A stretch of DNA of 64,000 nt from Kineosporia mesophila (GCF_021129235.1 NZ_JAJOMA010000006.1:197580-261579), one strand, 5' to 3'; counted from the stretch's first letter, positions 47,242 through 56,892 are shown. Numbers and translations are program-made. Notes: a model not told the origin generated them from the sequence alone.

Positions 47242-48540
47242 ATGCGACTGGACCGGCAGGGTCTGCGGGTTGGCCGACGGGTCGGTCTAGGGGCCGGTCT
47301 ACGGGCCGGCCTGCGGAAAGACGTACATCTGATCCGGCCGATCACGCCGGGCGGCTGGCTGGCGATCATGCTGGCGGCGGTACTGGCGGCGATCGCGATC
47401 CGGGCCCTGAACCCCTGGCTGCTGCTCGTGGCCTGCGCCCTGGCCGTGCCGGCACTGGTGTCCCAGTTCTTCCGGCCTGACCTGACGTCGGTATCGGTGG
47501 CGTTCCGCTCGCCGGAGCGGATGGTGGTGGGTGAGCCGGTCGAGCAGGTGCTCTCGGTGCGCAATGACGGCCGGAACAGCACTCCTGGTCTCGGTGTGGT
47601 GCACACCTGCGCCGGGCTGGCCCCGGTCACGCTGGCGGTGCCGCCGCTGCCGCCCGGTGGTCAGGTGGAATTCACACTCAGCCGGACACCTGTTCATCGC
47701 AGTCACACCGAGATTCACGAGATCCGGTTGTGGACCACTGCCCCCTTCGGGATGGCCGGGCACGCCCGGCGCATCCGCCGGGAGGCCGAGTTCGTGGTGC
47801 ACCCGGCCCGGGTGCCGGCCCTCGAGATCGGGACCGGTCGCTTTTCGATGGAGGACGCGCAGGGCGCCCGGCTCTCGCAGCCCGGCACCGAGCCGCACGG
47901 GTTGCGGGAATGGCGGCACGGCGACGACCGCCGGCACGTGAACTGGCGCGCCACCGCGCGCCAGCCGCGCCCGGAACAGCTGATCGTGGTGGTGCCGGAG
48001 CCCGAGGTGGAGTCGCGCCTGGTGCTGGTCGTCACCGGCTCGGCGCAGGACGACGACTGGGAGGACCTGGTCTCCCTGGCCGCCTGGTCGGCCTGCGCCG
48101 CGGTCGGGACCCACGCCGAGGTGACCCTGCTGGCGCCGGGCGTCGCCGAGTGGACCGGTACCGACGAGCAGCAGATCCTGGACTGGTTCGCCGGTCTGGG
48201 CGCCGAGCCGGACCCCGGTACCCCGGTCGTGGACGGTGAGGAGTTCCACGCCGACGTGCACGCCCGGGAGTCCGCCGGGGTCGTCGTGGTCGTGGCCACC
48301 ACCCGGCCGTTCGGTCTTCACCTGCTGGCCGGTCACGCGCCGATGCCAGGTCCCGCGACGATGCCGGGCTCCGGGACGATGCCGGGTCCCGGGACGATGC
48401 CGGGCTCCGGGACGATGCCGGGTCCCGCGACGATGCCGGGCTCCGGGACGATGCCGGGCTCCGGGACGATGCCGGGCTCCGGGACGATGCCGGGTCCCGG
48501 GACGATGCCGGGTCCCGCGACGACGCCGGGTCCCACGTGA
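47242..48540 (+). CDS. DUF58 protein with C-terminal hexapeptide repeat
   Basis: A 432-residue membrane protein. Two hydrophobic helices lie at about 32-72, and the DUF58 core (GTEPHGLREWRHGDDRRHVNWRATAR) follows. The last 66 residues are eleven copies of a six-residue unit, mostly TMPGSG or TMPGPG, which is not a family feature. It starts one base after moxR and overlaps the next gene by GTGA, so the three are coupled. Confidence 0.92.
   Translation: MRLDRQGLRVGRRVGLGAGLRAGLRKDVHLIRPITPGGWLAIMLAAVLAAIAIRALNPWLLLVACALAVPALVSQFFRPDLTSVSVAFRSPERMVVGEPVEQVLSVRNDGRNSTPGLGVVHTCAGLAPVTLAVPPLPPGGQVEFTLSRTPVHRSHTEIHEIRLWTTAPFGMAGHARRIRREAEFVVHPARVPALEIGTGRFSMEDAQGARLSQPGTEPHGLREWRHGDDRRHVNWRATARQPRPEQLIVVVPEPEVESRLVLVVTGSAQDDDWEDLVSLAAWSACAAVGTHAEVTLLAPGVAEWTGTDEQQILDWFAGLGAEPDPGTPVVDGEEFHADVHARESAGVVVVVATTRPFGLHLLAGHAPMPGPATMPGSGTMPGPGTMPGSGTMPGPATMPGSGTMPGSGTMPGSGTMPGPGTMPGPATTPGPT
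48340..48537 (+). repeat. 18-base tandem repeat inside the DUF58 gene
   Basis: Eleven in-frame units of 18 bases (ACGATGCCGGGCTCCGGG and variants) that code for TMPGxG. The few changes are at two positions (TCC/CCC and GGG/GCG), so expansion is recent. Confidence 0.92.
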
Positions 48541-51326
48541 AGAGCCCGGCCACGCTGCTGACTCTGGTCTCGGCGGCGCTGGCGCTGGGGCTGGCCGGGT
48601 TGCTGCCCGCCGCTGTCTGCCTGCTGGTGATGGTGCTCGTTGTGGCCGTGGGTGTGCTTGTCCCTCTGAGGTTTCCGCAGGTCACGGGTGCTTCGTGGAG
48701 CCGTACCGCGGTGGCCGGGGCAGCGCTGGGCCTGGTGGTGCTGGCCACGGCCCTGACCGGGTCGCGGGCCCTGATCACGGGTGACGTCGACGATCAGCTG
48801 GCCTCCGCGGCCGCCGTGCTGGCTGTTCCGGAGGGTGTGCCCCTGGGCCTGCTCGCGGCGCTGGCCGCCGGGTCACTGGTGGCGGTCACGCTGGAGCTGG
48901 GCGACCGGCGCGGGGTGCAGTCCGGTCTGGTGCTGGGGGCGGCCGTGCTCGGTCTGGCCTGTGTCGCGGCACCGTCCGGCCAGCGGCTGCTGATCCCGAT
49001 CATCGTGGGCTGGCCCGCGGCCCTGTTCGCCCTGACCAAGCTCACGACCGTGCAGGCCCGGCCGGCCTCCGCCGTCATCGCGATGAAGGTGACGGCGGGC
49101 CGGCCGGAATCGGGCCTGGCCCCGGCCCTGCACTGGCGGGTCGTGCCGGTGCTGCTGGCGATCGCGGTGAGCTGCGCCCTGCTGGGGGCCGCCGCGGCTT
49201 CTGGTCTGGCCGAGGTCGCGATGAGTGCCGCCGCGGGTGCCTCAGGCGGCTCGCCGGGTGGCAGCAGTGCCCGGGCCTGGGACACGAAGTTCCTCGGTGG
49301 CCGCATGAGCCTGAACTCCCGGGGCCCTCTCAGCGAGACCCCGGTGGCCGAGGTCCCCGCCGACGCACCCACCCACTGGCGCACCGCCACGCTGGACTTC
49401 TACACCGGCACCGGATGGCAGACCACCGGCAGCTCGAGTCTGACCACCACGCTGGAGTCGGGTGGGGACGGGGTGGTGCTCCGGACCGCCGGCGACGACT
49501 CGGCCGCCAGTGTCGATGACCTGGACGTCACAACGGACAGCGGGGGCAGCCCGGCAGATGGTGGGGACAGCTCTACCGGCGGTGGAAGAGGCTCTACCGG
49601 CGATGTGGACGGCTCAACGGACGGCACTGCGAATAGCGCGACCGCCGGCACCGACGGCACGGCTGATGACCCTGACGGCACGGCTGACGACCCGGGCGGC
49701 ACCAGTGACGACGCGAACGGCACCGCTGGCGACGAGAACGGCACTGCCACCGACGAGAACGGCACTGCCACCGACTCGTCGGACGGCTCCAGCTCCTCCG
49801 GCTCAGAATCCAACTCCAACTCTGGCTCCGGGTCGGATCCGACTCCGGTCCCGACCACCACCGGCTCTCTGCTCAACCCCGACCCAGCCGTCCCGGATGA
49901 CCTGACCAACCCCGCCGACCCCGGTGAACTGGGCATCGGTAACAGCAGCCTGAAATCCCGCTCCGACTCCCGCTCCGACTCCCGCTCCGACTCCCGCTCC
50001 GACTCCCGCTCCGACTCCCGCTCCGACTCCCGCTCCGGCGCGCACCTCACCCCAGAACCGACCTCAGGATCGGATGTGGTTTCTGGTAGTGGTGCTGCCG
50101 GCGGCGCCGACAGCCTCGAGAGTGCGGCCGATCCGCCGAGCCTGACCACCCAGCTCGGCGCGGTCCGCAGTGACGAGGTGGTGATCCGGGGGCGGGGGAC
50201 GGCCCAGCTGATCTCCCCGGGACGGGTGCTCACAGCGAATCTGCCCGCCCGGTACGCCGATCGCATCTTCATCTCGAACGGTGACCGGGTGATGCTGCCC
50301 GCGAGTAACGGCGACGAGTATCTGGTGCGCAGCCAGGTCTATCCTGTCACCGCCCAACCGGAGTCGATCGGGACCGGTGCGGACGATCGGGTGGTGAGCA
50401 CCTCGTCCACCATTGACCAACGGTGGCTACAGGTCCCCGAGAACCTGCCCACGCGCGTTCTTGATCTGTCGGCTCAACTGACCGCGAACGCGTCCACCCG
50501 CCTGGCCGCCGTGCAGGCGGTCGAGCAGCGGCTCGACCAGATGATGACCTACACGCTCGACGCCGCAGTGCCCCCACAAGGCCGTGACGCCGTCGATTTC
50601 GCGTTGTTCGACTCGGGGCAGGGCTACTGCGAGCACTTCGCCAGCGCCGAGATCGTACTGCTGCGGGCGGCGGGCATCCCGGCGCGCATGGTGGTCGGCT
50701 ACCTCGCCGACGGCAGCGACCGGACCGGTGACGGCCGCCAGGTCATCCGGGGGGCCGCGGCCCACGCCTGGGTCGAGGTGTGGTTCCCGGGCGCCGGCTG
50801 GGTCACCTCCGACCCGACCCCCTCGGGCGGTGTCGGGCAGACCTTCATGCAGTCGCTGAACTCGCGGTTCAACCGGTTGATGTCCGATCTGGCCGATCAC
50901 ACCGTGGCTTTCGTGACCGGAATCGTCGGCCCGGTGATCCTGATCGCGGTCGGTCTGGTGCTCTGGTTGTTTCGCCGGTCGCTCGTGGGCCTGTTCCGGC
51001 GGCGGTCCCGGGAACCGCGGGTGGCCGAGCCGCACCGGATCGACCCAGCTCTGCGAAAAGCTTTCGCAAGCCTGGAATCAGTACTGGAACAGCAGGGCGG
51101 AGCCCGGGCGGAGAACGAGTCCCTCGCGACGCTGAAAGACCGGGTGATCGGTGGCCGGGCCTATCTGGATACGACGGAGAAGGACGAGCTGGAGAAGGCT
51201 TTCGACATACTGACCCGGGCCCTGTATGCGCGGACCCCACCGGACGAGAACGAATGCCGGGAGGCCGCAAGGAGTTTCGATGAAGAAGCCAACCGCCGAC
51301 GGGAAGCCCGGAAAGCCTCCCGGTGA
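48537..51326 (+). CDS. transglutaminase-like membrane protein, TgpA type
   Basis: A 929-residue protein: about six N-terminal helices (residues 1-235), a large exported region, one C-terminal helix (about 795-815) and a cytoplasmic tail. The transglutaminase core has Cys 698 (GYCEHF), His 743 (AHAWVEVW) and Asp 759 (SDPTP). Between helix block and core is an unusual low-complexity insert of about 200 residues rich in Gly, Ser, Thr and Asp, with seven SRSD-type repeats at 474-501. The trio with MoxR and DUF58 is common in actinobacteria. Its substrate is unknown. Confidence 0.92.
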   Translation: MKSPATLLTLVSAALALGLAGLLPAAVCLLVMVLVVAVGVLVPLRFPQVTGASWSRTAVAGAALGLVVLATALTGSRALITGDVDDQLASAAAVLAVPEGVPLGLLAALAAGSLVAVTLELGDRRGVQSGLVLGAAVLGLACVAAPSGQRLLIPIIVGWPAALFALTKLTTVQARPASAVIAMKVTAGRPESGLAPALHWRVVPVLLAIAVSCALLGAAAASGLAEVAMSAAAGASGGSPGGSSARAWDTKFLGGRMSLNSRGPLSETPVAEVPADAPTHWRTATLDFYTGTGWQTTGSSSLTTTLESGGDGVVLRTAGDDSAASVDDLDVTTDSGGSPADGGDSSTGGGRGSTGDVDGSTDGTANSATAGTDGTADDPDGTADDPGGTSDDANGTAGDENGTATDENGTATDSSDGSSSSGSESNSNSGSGSDPTPVPTTTGSLLNPDPAVPDDLTNPADPGELGIGNSSLKSRSDSRSDSRSDSRSDSRSDSRSDSRSGAHLTPEPTSGSDVVSGSGAAGGADSLESAADPPSLTTQLGAVRSDEVVIRGRGTAQLISPGRVLTANLPARYADRIFISNGDRVMLPASNGDEYLVRSQVYPVTAQPESIGTGADDRVVSTSSTIDQRWLQVPENLPTRVLDLSAQLTANASTRLAAVQAVEQRLDQMMTYTLDAAVPPQGRDAVDFALFDSGQGYCEHFASAEIVLLRAAGIPARMVVGYLADGSDRTGDGRQVIRGAAAHAWVEVWFPGAGWVTSDPTPSGGVGQTFMQSLNSRFNRLMSDLADHTVAFVTGIVGPVILIAVGLVLWLFRRSLVGLFRRRSREPRVAEPHRIDPALRKAFASLESVLEQQGGARAENESLATLKDRVIGGRAYLDTTEKDELEKAFDILTRALYARTPPDENECREAARSFDEEANRRREARKASR
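49956..50039 (+). repeat. 12-base tandem repeat inside the transglutaminase gene
   Basis: Seven units TCCCGCTCCGAC, the last ending GGC, code for SRSD x6 and SRSG. The copies are identical, which suggests recent slippage. Confidence 0.95.
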
Positions 51327-52799
51327 TCAGCCCGTCGTGAGTTTCGGGCAGTCGGCGCAGTTGATGTAGAGCGGGCACGAGGTCAGGGCGCAGGTGACTG
51401 TGTGCCCGGCCAGACCCAGGTAGACCCGCTCCATGTGCATGGCGCGTGATCCCTTGGCCAGTACCACCGCCGGCTCTGACGAGGCGTCAAGAATGTCTTT
51501 GACCTGCGCGAACGCCTCGCGCGCGGACGCGACCGGGTAAATGTCGGCAGCGGGTACCCCGTCTTCGGCGGCGCTCTCCCGCAGCGGCGCGGCGGCCTCG
51601 CCCACGGTGACAAGATGTGTGACGCTCGTGGCCGCCTTGCGCCCGACCCGGGAGTGCAGCTCGTGCGAGAACTCGCCCAGCTCGCCCATCTGCCCCAGCA
51701 CGGCCACCTTCACCCCGCCGGGCAGGCTGCCCAGCAGGTCGAGCGACGAGATCATCGCGTCCGGGCTGCCGTTGTAACTGTCGTCGATCATCAGCAGCTC
51801 GTCGTCGATACGACGCAGCGACGCCCGCCCGGCCGGCGGCTGCACACCCCGCAGCGCCTCGATGCTCTCGCTCGGCGCGATGTCGTAGACCCGGCCCACG
51901 GCCACCGCCAGCATGGCCGCGTAACCGAAGTGCCGCCCGGCCGCGCCGGTGCTGAACCGCAGCGACTGGCCGTCCACCTCGATCACGCCGCGGGTGCCGT
52001 GCTCGTCCACCGTGACGTCGACCGCGCGCAGGTCGTTGCCCTCGTCGAACCCCACCCGCACCACCGTGGCCTGTGCGGCACCGGGAAGGGCGAGCGTGGT
52101 GGAGGTGAGCAGCTGGTCGTCACCGTTGATGATCCACACCCCGCCCGGGCGGGTGTGATTGAAGATGTCGGTCTTCTCGTTGGCCAGTTCCTGCTGGTCG
52201 GCGAAGTTTCCGAGGTGGGCGAAGCCGACGTTGGTGACCACCGAGACGTCGGGTGCGACCAGCCCGGCCAGGTGGCCGATCTCGCCGGGGTGGTTCGTGC
52301 CGATCTCCGAGATCACCTGGGTCTGCGTGGGCTCGATGGCCGTCAGCGTGAGCGGCACGCCCAGGTGATTGTTGAAGCTGGCCTTGTTCGCCAGGATCTC
52401 GAACTTGGACTGCAGCACCTGAGCGATCAACGTCTTGGCGGTGGTCTTACCGGCCGAACCGGTGACCGCGACCACCGAGGCGGTGCTGCGTGTGCGGGCG
52501 TGAGCCGCGGCCTCCTGCAGCGCGATCAGGGTGTCGGGCACCCGGATCACGGTGATGTCGAGATCGGCCAGCTCCGGAACCTCGGCGGGATCGCGGCTGA
52601 TCAGCGCCCCCGTGGCCCCGGAACGCACGGCCGCGGCCACGAAGTCGTGGCCGTCACGGGAAGGCCCCGGGATCGCGACGAACAGCTCGCCGCCGGTGAT
52701 GTCACGGGTGTCGACGCTCGCACGGCTGAACTGCTCAGCGTTCTTCCGCACGACCTCGGCATCCTCGATCGCCGCGAGGACGTCGCCCACCTGGATCAC
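51327..52799 (-). CDS. murF: MurF-like Mur ligase with cysteine-rich tail
   Basis: A 490-residue Mur ligase: N-terminal domain (SRASVDTRDITGGELFVAI), P-loop VTGSAGKTTAKT, NKASFNNHLGVP and the C-terminal domain (VLGQMGELGEFSHELH). MurF adds D-Ala-D-Ala to UDP-MurNAc-tripeptide. It stands outside a cell-wall gene cluster, so it may be a second copy. The tail has Cys 470, 475, 481 and 484 (CALTSCPLYINCADC), which MurF normally lacks and which could bind metal. GTG 52799 follows GGAGGG; GTG 52820 overlaps that site. Confidence 0.87.
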   Translation of the reverse strand: MIQVGDVLAAIEDAEVVRKNAEQFSRASVDTRDITGGELFVAIPGPSRDGHDFVAAAVRSGATGALISRDPAEVPELADLDITVIRVPDTLIALQEAAAHARTRSTASVVAVTGSAGKTTAKTLIAQVLQSKFEILANKASFNNHLGVPLTLTAIEPTQTQVISEIGTNHPGEIGHLAGLVAPDVSVVTNVGFAHLGNFADQQELANEKTDIFNHTRPGGVWIINGDDQLLTSTTLALPGAAQATVVRVGFDEGNDLRAVDVTVDEHGTRGVIEVDGQSLRFSTGAAGRHFGYAAMLAVAVGRVYDIAPSESIEALRGVQPPAGRASLRRIDDELLMIDDSYNGSPDAMISSLDLLGSLPGGVKVAVLGQMGELGEFSHELHSRVGRKAATSVTHLVTVGEAAAPLRESAAEDGVPAADIYPVASAREAFAQVKDILDASSEPAVVLAKGSRAMHMERVYLGLAGHTVTCALTSCPLYINCADCPKLTTG

Positions 52800-52850
52800 A
52801 GAATCGTTCCCTCCACGCACAAACCGCCGGAGGCCCGATTCTAGGGCCGA

Positions 52851-53717
52851 TCAGAGCTGGGCGAGTTCGGCCAGGTGCTCCTGGGCCCGGCGCAGGGCGA
52901 TCAGGCCCGCCTGATCACCGACGGCCAGCCGGCTGGCGTGCCACTCCAGGTCGGTGTCGTCGAGGTGTGAGGGGAGTCGGCGGGCCAGGTCGGCGACCTC
53001 GGCGATCTGGGCGCACTGCCGCATCAGGAAGCGGGGATCCACCACGTCGCCGTGGCCGGGCACGATCACGCTGCCCACGCGTTCCAGCAGACGGGTCAGG
53101 GTGGGCGCCCAGTCCAGGGGATAGGCGTGGTCGAACGAGGGCGGCGCCCCCTGCTCGAGCAGGTCGCCGACGAAGGTGACGTCGGCGTCGGGCACCTCGA
53201 CGACCATGTCGTTGTCGGTGTGGCCGCGGCCCGGGTGGTGCAGCACCACCTGCCGGCCCCCGAGGTCGATCGTCGCGTCGGCCGCCATCGTGCGGTTCGG
53301 CGGGGTCACCCGCACCGCGTCCAGCTCGCCGGCGAGCACCTCCTCGCCGGACTCCCGCAGCCAGCTCGCGATCTCGACCCGCTGCTGCAGGCCGTTCGTG
53401 GCCAGGTCGGCGTGAGCGCGCTCGTGCGCCCAGATCTCGCAGTCGGGCTGGTTCTCGGCGAACACCGCGGTGCCGAAACAGTGGTCGAAGTGCGAGTGGG
53501 TCAGGGCCACCACGTGGGGCAGCCCGGTGATCGAACGGACCGCCCGGTACAGCTCAAGGCCCTCGCGCTCGCTGCCGCGGGTATCGATCACCAGGCAGCG
53601 GTCGTCGCCGAGCACCAGACCGGCATTGACGTCGAGAGTTTTGTTGCGGCGCACGAAGACCCGGTCGCCGACCTCTCGCCAGCGGCCCCAGTGGGCGGTG
53701 TGGTGCTGGGTGAACAA
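52851..53717 (-). CDS. MBL-fold metallo-hydrolase
   Basis: A 288-residue metallo-beta-lactamase-fold protein with metal ligands in THSHFDH, the later His in HPGRGHTDND and Asp in FVGDLLEQGAPP, and PGHGDVV. The substrate is unknown. The start is taken at TTG 53717, 5 bases after GGGAG; the frame stays open to ATG 53819, but codon use upstream is not typical and no ribosome site is seen there. Confidence 0.87.
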   Translation of the reverse strand: MFTQHHTAHWGRWREVGDRVFVRRNKTLDVNAGLVLGDDRCLVIDTRGSEREGLELYRAVRSITGLPHVVALTHSHFDHCFGTAVFAENQPDCEIWAHERAHADLATNGLQQRVEIASWLRESGEEVLAGELDAVRVTPPNRTMAADATIDLGGRQVVLHHPGRGHTDNDMVVEVPDADVTFVGDLLEQGAPPSFDHAYPLDWAPTLTRLLERVGSVIVPGHGDVVDPRFLMRQCAQIAEVADLARRLPSHLDDTDLEWHASRLAVGDQAGLIALRRAQEHLAELAQL

Positions 53718-53923
53718 CTCGGCTCCCTCATTCTGGCCTTCAGCTCCCCAGCCGAAGACACGCCGACAGTTGTTGCCTGGATTGCCGGATTGATCAGCAG
53801 TCGTAGCGACAATCCGCATTGATCACACAACGCAGCGTACGCCCGTTCTGGGTGAATACCGACACTCGGGGTGACTTGACAATTACGAAGGGCTTTCGGC
53901 CCCCTCGCGACCAGGTGCTTTAC

Positions 53924-54673
53924 CTAGGGGCGCCGCAAGCTCAATTCAAAGCTGTATCTCGACGCCACGTACACATGGCTGCCGAACTCCACCACTCGTC
54001 CCCGGTCGTCGAAGGTCTGGCGGCTCATGGTGAGCAACGCCGCGCCCCGGGTCTCACCGAGCAGACGGGCCTCCTCGGAGGTGGCTGTGCGCGCGCCGAT
54101 GGTCTGGTGCGCCGCGTGCAGCATCACCCCGGCGGCCCGGATCAGCGAGTAGAGCCCGTGCTCCTCGAGGGCCCGGGTGGTCAGCCCACCGAGCTCGGTC
54201 GGTAGCCAGTTGGTCAGCCGGGCGATCGGGCGCCCGTCGGCCGAGCGCAGGCGAACCAGGCAGATGGTGGACGCGTGCGGCGGCAGGGCGAGCCGGTGGG
54301 CGACGTCGGGTGGTGCCGGTTCGATGCTGTTCGACAGCACCCGGGTGGTGGGCGAGCGGCCGCCGGCGGCCAGGTCGTCGTGCAGGCTGGTGAGTTCCAG
54401 CGGACGGCGCACCCCTGGTCGCACCACCCGGGTGCCGACACCCCGGCGCCGCACCAGTAGGCCCTTGTCGACCAGGTACTGCATGGCCCGGCGGACCGTC
54501 GGCCGGGACAGACCGAGCTCGGCGGCGAGCTGGATCTCGTTGGCCAGCATGGTGTCCGGCGGCACCTCACCGGTGTCGATGGCGTGCTCCAGGTGCTGCG
54601 CGAGCTGGAAGTACAGGGGCACCGGGCTGGACCGGTCGATCACCAGGGACCGCAGCACCGGATCGACCGGCAT
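53924..54673 (-). CDS. GntR-family transcriptional regulator
   Basis: A 249-residue regulator of the HutC/UTRA subgroup. The winged helix (LANEIQLAAELGLSRPTVRRAMQYLVDKGLL) is followed by a UTRA ligand domain. GGAGGG precedes ATG 54673. It is divergent from a sugar ABC import operon, which it most likely controls with the imported sugar or a phosphate of it as effector. Confidence 0.93.
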   Translation of the reverse strand: MPVDPVLRSLVIDRSSPVPLYFQLAQHLEHAIDTGEVPPDTMLANEIQLAAELGLSRPTVRRAMQYLVDKGLLVRRRGVGTRVVRPGVRRPLELTSLHDDLAAGGRSPTTRVLSNSIEPAPPDVAHRLALPPHASTICLVRLRSADGRPIARLTNWLPTELGGLTTRALEEHGLYSLIRAAGVMLHAAHQTIGARTATSEEARLLGETRGAALLTMSRQTFDDRGRVVEFGSHVYVASRYSFELSLRRP

Positions 54674-54753
54674 GGCGCCCTCCAGGGAAGCGGATGTCCC
54701 GGCAGATCTCGGCAGCCGTTCGTCGCTCGACCCGCCCGGGGGCATTGATCTGG

Positions 54754-54801
54754 ATGTCTGACAATCCGACCGTATGACTGTAACTACTGACAAACAGACA
54801 T
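54754..54801. promoter_or_regulatory. possible GntR operator region
   Basis: ATGTCTG at 54754-54760 and CAGACAT at 54795-54801 are inverted copies, and CTGACAA occurs twice in direct order (near 54758 and 54787). The region lies between gntR and the ABC operon. The spacing is wide, so this is only a candidate. Confidence 0.35.
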
Positions 54802-54853
54802 GGAAGGCCTGGTCGGTTCTCGGAAAGTCCCGCTGGCGAAGGGTTTTTCACGC

Positions 54854-55831
54854 ATGTCCAGAACGGGAAGAGCTGTCGTGGCCCTGGTTGCCGCCGTATT
54901 GGTGCTGACCGCCTGCAGCGAGGGCGGCCGGGTCAAGGATCCGGACACCGGCGACGGCACGGCCGGTGACAACTCCGGCTACACGATCGCGATGATCACG
55001 CACGAGACCCCGGGCGACTCGTTCTGGGACCGGGTCCGCGCCGGCGCCGAGCAGGCCGCGAAGAACACCGGTGTGGACCTGAAGTACTCGAACGACCCGG
55101 ACGCGGGCAAGCAGGCCGTGCTGATCCAGAACGCCGTGGACAGTCGCGTCGACGGCATCGCGACCACCCTGGTCACCCCCGACGCGCTGGCCGGATCGGT
55201 GAAGACCGCTACGCAGGCGGGCATCCCGGTGGTCGGCCTGAACGCGGGCATCGACGACTACCGGCGTCTGGGCGTCTCGATGTACTTCGGCTCGGACGAG
55301 ACCCGGGCCGGCACTGCCGCGGGCGAGCGGATCGCGGCCGAGGGCGCCAAGCATCCGCTCTGCGTGATCCACCAGGCCGGGTCGGTGTCGCTGGAGGCCC
55401 GCTGCGAAGGAGTCCGCTCGGCCGTGCCGGACACCGAGAACCTTCAGGTCAACGGCGCCGATGATGCCGCCGTGGTGTCGACCCTCCAGGCCAAGCTGCA
55501 GCAGGATCCGTCCATCGACTACATCGTGAGCCTGGGCGCCCCCATCGCCCTCGACGCGGGCAAGGCCAAAGAATCCGGTGACAGCCAGGCGAAGATCATC
55601 ACCTTCGACCTGAACCAGGAGACCGCGCAGGGGGTAAAGGACGGGACGATCGAGTTCTCCATCGACCAGCAGCCCTACATGCAGGGATTCATGGCGGTCA
55701 CGTCGCTCTACCTGAATCTGAAGAACGGCAACGATCTCGGTGGCGGTGAGGCGGTCCTGACCGGCCCGTCGTTCGTGGACGGCGACAACATCGGCCAGAT
55801 CCTGCCGTTCGTGCAGAACGGGACCCGCTGA
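54854..55831 (+). CDS. sugar ABC transporter substrate-binding lipoprotein
   Basis: A 325-residue periplasmic-binding-type protein. The signal ends in lipobox LTAC (MSRTGRAVVALVAAVLVLTAC). The mature part has the two-lobed sugar-binding fold of the ribose/fructose type (AMITHETPGDSFWDRVRAGA, VDGIATTLVTPDAL, IPVVGLNAGIDD). ATG 54854 follows GAAGG at some distance; ATG 54800 is also in frame. It starts the import operon, and its stop overlaps the permease start (TGATG). Confidence 0.93.
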   Translation: MSRTGRAVVALVAAVLVLTACSEGGRVKDPDTGDGTAGDNSGYTIAMITHETPGDSFWDRVRAGAEQAAKNTGVDLKYSNDPDAGKQAVLIQNAVDSRVDGIATTLVTPDALAGSVKTATQAGIPVVGLNAGIDDYRRLGVSMYFGSDETRAGTAAGERIAAEGAKHPLCVIHQAGSVSLEARCEGVRSAVPDTENLQVNGADDAAVVSTLQAKLQQDPSIDYIVSLGAPIALDAGKAKESGDSQAKIITFDLNQETAQGVKDGTIEFSIDQQPYMQGFMAVTSLYLNLKNGNDLGGGEAVLTGPSFVDGDNIGQILPFVQNGTR

Positions 55832-56892
55832 TGACCGAGAGCCTGGTCGCCGGGAGCCCGAACCCGCTCTCCCACCGTCTCTTCGCCCGACCGGAGATCG
55901 GCGCCACCGCCGCGGCCGGCGTCATCCTGGTCTTCTTCCTGGCGGCCGCCCCGGCCTTCCGCTCGGGCGGCTCGTTCTTCACCGTGCTCTACCAGTCGAG
56001 CACCATCGGCATCGTCGCGATCGGCGTGGGGCTTCTGATGATCGGCGGCGAGTTCGACCTCTCCGCCGGCGTCATCGTCACCACCGCGGGCCTGGCCAAC
56101 TCGATGTTCTGCTGGTGGTTCGGCATCGATCTGTGGGTGGGCGCCCTGCTCAGCCTCGCGTTCTGCCTGTTCATCGGTTTCGTCAACGGCTACCTGGTGA
56201 TGCGCACCGGCATCCCGAGCTTCCTCATCACCCTGGGCACGTTCTTCGTCCTTCAGGGCGCCAACCTCGGCCTCACCAAGGTGGTCACCGGCTCGGTCAC
56301 CTCGCCCGACATCTCCCGCATGGACGGCTACCCGTTACTGGAGGGGGTCTTCGCCTCGAACTTCGACGCCGGCGGTGTGACCGTGTGGGGAACCGTGCTC
56401 TGGTGGCTGGGTTTCACGGCGCTCGCCGCCTGGGTGCTGCAACGTACCCGCACCGGCAACTGGGTCTTCGCCATCGGTGGCAGTGCCGACAGCGCCCGGG
56501 CCGTCGGGGTGCCGGTGGTGCGCACGAAGATCGGCCTGTTCATGACCGTCTCGTTCCTCGGCTGGTTCGTCGGCATGCACACGCTCTACCGGTTCAACAC
56601 GTTGCAGGCCGGCAACGGCGTGGGCAACGAGTTTCTCTACATCATCGCCGCGGTGGTCGGCGGCACGCTGCTCACCGGTGGCTACGGCAACGCTATCGGG
56701 GTCGGCATCGGCGCGTTCATCTTCGGCACGACCAGCCTGGGCATCGTCTATGCGGGCTGGGACCCGAACTGGTTCAAGGCCTTTCTCGGCGTGATGCTGC
56801 TGCTCGCCGTGCTGGTCAACCTCTACGTGAAGTCGCTGGCCACCTCCACCCGGTTGCTGCGCGACTCGCCCGGGAAGGCGGACGACGCATGA
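55831..56892 (+). CDS. sugar ABC transporter permease
   Basis: A 353-residue permease with about ten helices of the RbsC/FrcC type, including the cytoplasmic loop AIGGSADSARAVGVPV that contacts the ATPase and GGTLLTGGYGNAIG. It overlaps both neighbours by a few bases, so expression is coupled. Confidence 0.95.
   Translation: MTESLVAGSPNPLSHRLFARPEIGATAAAGVILVFFLAAAPAFRSGGSFFTVLYQSSTIGIVAIGVGLLMIGGEFDLSAGVIVTTAGLANSMFCWWFGIDLWVGALLSLAFCLFIGFVNGYLVMRTGIPSFLITLGTFFVLQGANLGLTKVVTGSVTSPDISRMDGYPLLEGVFASNFDAGGVTVWGTVLWWLGFTALAAWVLQRTRTGNWVFAIGGSADSARAVGVPVVRTKIGLFMTVSFLGWFVGMHTLYRFNTLQAGNGVGNEFLYIIAAVVGGTLLTGGYGNAIGVGIGAFIFGTTSLGIVYAGWDPNWFKAFLGVMLLLAVLVNLYVKSLATSTRLLRDSPGKADDA

Noticed and set aside
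48340-48537. Tandem repeat considered as a CRISPR array
   Set aside because: Units are contiguous 18-mers in frame with no spacers.
49956-50039. 12-base repeats considered as an origin iteron set
   Set aside because: They are in frame within a coding region, identical and GC-rich, with no replication gene nearby.
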